DNA of 64,000 nt, taken from positions 6,203,705 to 6,267,704 of the forward strand of contig CM019214.1 in the NCBI GenBank assembly GCA_009741485.1, in the 5' to 3' direction. This document shows, one piece after another, positions 60,379 to 64,000 of the stretch (within the stretch, counting starts at the first letter, position 1; every line of letters begins with the position of its first letter). The stretch is from Malurus cyaneus samueli (lineage: Eukaryota > Chordata > Aves > Passeriformes > Maluridae). Under the pieces are notes generated by a model. That model was given only the letters and a program-made list of their open reading frames with translations. It did not search any database and was not told the DNA's origin. A program made the position numbers and the translations under genes.

Positions 60379-63300
60379 AGTTTAAGGTAACTGGGTTAAA
60401 CAGTGTAGAGGTGTCAGTTAAAGAAAACACACTGAGAATTTGCAAACATACATAGCAAGTACAGATTACTGAGATAAAATTATGTCACAATTCTTTGTCA
60501 CACTAACAGGATGGTTTATTTATGAAATGTGTTTATAAAATTCATGAGATAGGAGTAGGTATTTCCAGCTTACTTGGTGATCCAGGAAATTTCACTCTTA
60601 TGCAGAACTGGAATGTTGCTTTCATTCTAATACCTACATTGTCCATTTCTCTTATGCTAAAGAGGTGTAAAGGTTTAAATGACTATGAACCACTCAGAGA
60701 TATTACTAGGAAGGAGAGTAGCAAGCCTCTTCTCAGGTTAGAGACAAATATTTCTTTGGAATTGCAGAATTTCAGATACTTGCAACACAAAGGAACAAAA
60801 ATACAATCTCTTTGCTTTTGAGTGTTATTGCCTGTAATATTAGTTATGATGGAACATCGAAGAAAATAAGTAGGGGTAGCAGTAAAGAATGCCCAGGACA
60901 CTGTGCTCTCAACCCTTTCATCAATTTAACAGACACACAACAAAATATAAGATTGATTTTTACTGAAAGGTACTATGTTATTGACTTAAAGCGCTTCAGA
61001 AAAATAGAAACAAGTTAAACATTTATGAAATTCACTTGAATACTGAAAAATACAGGAGTTAACATGTCATACCTCAGAAAAAGTATTGTTTTGGAAGAAA
61101 AGTACTTGTTTTTTGAAAGCAGAATTCAATCTACATTAAGCCAAAGAATCCACATTACTGGCATGCAGCATTTGAGGTTATACAACACTGCTCCTTCATT
61201 CCTTGTAACCTCTCCTAACTGACACAGGGAAAGTGTTGAACATCTTTTTTTACTTCTGGCCTGAATCTTTTATTATAAAGCTGCCACCCAGTTAACAGAC
61301 AATCTGAAAACTACATTGCACACATGATTCTCAGGGGTGAATGGAGTTTTTATTCTCCAACTCAAAGTTTCCTATTTTTTAAACACTGTTAAACATAAGG
61401 TGAGGTTACAAAAAAGGCAAACAGTACTTAAGCTGAAACTTTGAATGAAAGTCAGCCATCAGCATTTTATGAGTCAGAAACATCCCACAGATAGAGTTTT
61501 GAATGGAACTGATTACTTAAAATGCATGCTGCATCAGTATTTAATTTCCAAGATCACAAACTGCTTCCTAGAGACTAACTCATGTAAGAATGCTAAAATG
61601 ACAGCTTTTATTCCAAATAGATTCCTAACTACTAATGAACACTGCAGGATTCAAAATTGGTAACTTGCAATAAACAAATATGTTTAACAAACATGGTAAG
61701 GGAAAAAAGCAGAAGTCTGAGACTACAGTTTGAAGTGGGCAAAGATTGACAACCTGCCAGGTAATAAATGCATTGCAGGACTTAATGGAATCGACAACAA
61801 AATATCTAAACTCTATAGTTTGCACATAAAACAATGTGAGATTTTTTTTTTTTTTTTTTTTTTTTTAATTAGGGCTGCTACATTAACCTATAGATTGTAT
61901 ACACCCTTAAACTAATTTCTGATAAACTCAAGTAAATATTAATGACACTTGGCTATTAATGAACTTGATGGGCTGTGACCCTCAGAAGGATGATGAATAA
62001 AACCCAATCTAAATATTCACAAACTGTGAACACTAAAAAGACAAGTCAACTTCTCCACCTGACTCTAGCACACTGCCTCTTTGAAAGACTGTTTTGGCTA
62101 GACAGTGCAATTCTTTTCCTATGACTTCCTGCCTGTGATTTATCATTCTCACTAAACTCTGTTAACACTTCCAGAACAGGGAAATGAGAAGAAAAAAGAG
62201 GTATACAGTTTTTGGAAAGCCTTGGTTTAGGCAGAATGTTTTGCTGAAAGGACTAAAATCAAGCCAATAGGACTTGAAACATTCCAATTTCATAAGGAGG
62301 GTGTTTGCCAGCAGGTACCAGTTGCTAAAGATGGAAACTATATCCTCCTTACCACCATGTCAAGAGATATGTCTCATCTGATGAGCAGCTGGGATGTTGT
62401 ATCTGCAATCAGAACACCTATTTAAATTAGTTAAACATTAATAGTTATAGTTAATTGGGTTTTAAACATTTGGTAATCTTCTAATTTTTAGAATTTTCTC
62501 AAAATTATTTAGTGAGGAAGTGAAATCCTGTGCCCAGTCTTGCTGCTGGAGCACTTGCACAGCAGCTTTAATTGCACAGATATAAATCAACAAAAAAAAA
62601 AAACAGACATCTCTGAAATATGTGAAAAATTAAACTGCAGAAAATAGGGGTGAAAATAAATCCAGCACCACTCCCCTCCTCCATATCCCATGATCAATCA
62701 GATATTCAGGCCCCAGAAAGGCATAGGAAGGGCAAAAGTACATCCATGCAAATAAACTGTGAAATGGAATGATCAAAGTTGTGCAGTTTGCCCATATCTT
62801 ATGCTGGTTTTCCACACATTTATAATTATGAATGGATGCCTTCTTTTCTTTCAGTTAAACTTTTAAATTATTTCTAATTTTATTTTTCTGAAAATCTTTA
62901 TAAAAAACTACCTAAAATCAGTGTTCCTCGTTAATACAATTTCTAATAGATGATGGTGTCTGTATTTCCCCTCCATTTTAATTTTTAGAAGGTGCAATAT
63001 GTATTCCAGATCAGAGAAATGCCTCCTTTCATAGATCTTTTTCAAACATTTTATAGAACATAAGCCAGTTTGACCCTAATCAATGCACACAATTGCACTT
63101 TTCAAATGCCTCGAGGAGAAAAAAGTCTGACCTCTTGTTGCAAATCCATGATGAAAGCAAATGATTATCATCACAGTCCCAACTGATTGCTGATTACAAC
63201 CATGTTTTCAGGACAAAATGTTCCCTGACCTCACAGAGTGAAGATTCTCAGCTAAAAGTTAAAAACCAAGAGTGCCAACAACCAGGCACAGTGAGAAGCT

Positions 63301-64000
63301 GAGGGATGGGCTTTACCCCTTGGTAAGACAGTGAAGCAGTGAAACTTTGGAAAAGTTTTATACAGCTGCACTTTTGATGATGTGAGAGATACAGAGAAAA
63401 TATTTATGATAAGAGAAACTATTATATGAATTTAAAAATATTTTGCTTTTAATGCAGCATTAAAAAAACACAACACTTTATTCTGAGAGAAAAAGTAATA
63501 ATGTAATTTGATTATTTTTTTCTGCTCATTCTGTAATTTCATGCTGTACCAGTCAGTATTTAGAAGAAATTTTAATAATTTTTGAGAAATAATTTGGAAT
63601 TATTTAAAATGTGACAGAGATTTTATCTGAATTTATACTACCAGAAAATCATTGCTCTCTTCCCTTAACACCAAAGTTGATGATTTTGATTACTTTCTAA
63701 TCAAGGCTTGACATGAATAATATAATAATACACATTTTTAAAACTGTCTGACATGTCTGGATCAATGAATGATTTTTTTCTTCTCTAAATCTTTATTAAG
63801 TAAAGCAGTACATAACTTTAAAACATAGTCAAATATGTGCAAAGGAAAGATTCAATTCCAACCTCCAAAGACAGATAAATCAATGAATAAAAGAAGGTAA
63901 AGATGAGCTGTCCAGACAGCTTTTAAACATCTGAGTTACAGCGATCACAAAATTCAGTAAACTGAATTTAGAACCCCCCCATGAGGGGGCAAGTTAAAAA
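60379..64000. other. AT-rich non-coding DNA to the window end
   Basis: No supported gene. A T25 run lies at 61842-61866. The last bases hold a small C6/G5 inverted repeat (about 63973-63990, GAACCCCCCCATGAGGGGGC). Open frames such as 60522-60821 (99 codons) have no recognised domain or splice context. Confidence 0.6.

Noticed and set aside
63973..63990. C-run/G-run hairpin near the window end, terminator-like
   Set aside because: Too short and in a vertebrate context, where such hairpins are not terminators; nothing is transcribed into it.

Overview
The window looks like vertebrate, most likely avian (probably passerine), nuclear DNA. It is AT-rich throughout and has no dense coding, no operons and no recognisable RNA genes. 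The two mobile elements I can identify fit a bird: a decayed CR1 LINE fragment on the minus strand near 35 kb and a solo endogenous-retrovirus LTR near 23.5 kb with TG...CA ends and a 5-bp target duplication. Long A-rich and T-rich tracts broken by short C or G runs are scattered over both halves. I support no protein-coding gene. The open frames are short, many lack an ATG, and the longest lie in low-complexity DNA, transposon remnants or damaged sequence. The window is best read as intergenic or deep-intronic DNA. Two short exon-like signals (5.2 kb with its copy at 8.9 kb, and 17.85 kb) are given at low confidence.

Layout: 1-3,350 is AT-rich single-copy DNA. 3,351-10,797 is a head-to-tail duplication of a roughly 3.7-kb unit; the first copy also carries a 96-bp nested tandem duplication, and the second copy is slightly shorter and rich in small deletions. 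10,798-23,136 is AT-rich DNA with several homopolymer-like tracts and a 139-bp A-rich tract at 20.9 kb. 23,142-23,782 is the solo LTR. 23,788-34,790 is AT-rich DNA with a pure A50 run at 30.2 kb. 34,795-35,362 is the CR1 fragment.

The most unusual part is 36,107-50,802. A 2.9-kb segment ending in a 21-bp-core minisatellite (36,107-39,012) reappears almost unchanged at 47,541-50,802. Between the two lie about 8.5 kb that are not new sequence. First comes a heavily corrupted direct copy of about 31.39-34.7 kb (39,013 to about 43,050). Next is an inverted copy of the minisatellite segment (about 43,100-46,004, corrupted at first, clean from about 45,110). Last is a corrupted direct copy of about 35.03-36.1 kb, including the CR1 (46,005-47,540). 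Perfect islands of 32, 55 and 64 bp sit inside otherwise scrambled sequence that is inflated by roughly 1.4-1.5 fold over much of its length. I read this as a fold-back or unpolished long-read assembly artefact rather than a biological element. 50,803-51,700 is a more GC-rich stretch next to the minisatellite, and 51,700-64,000 returns to AT-rich DNA with low-complexity tracts.

No genes act together here. The useful content is the repeat structure, the solo LTR, the CR1 relic, the minisatellite and the evidence that parts of the window should not be trusted as genome sequence. I found no undescribed biological system that the sequence supports.
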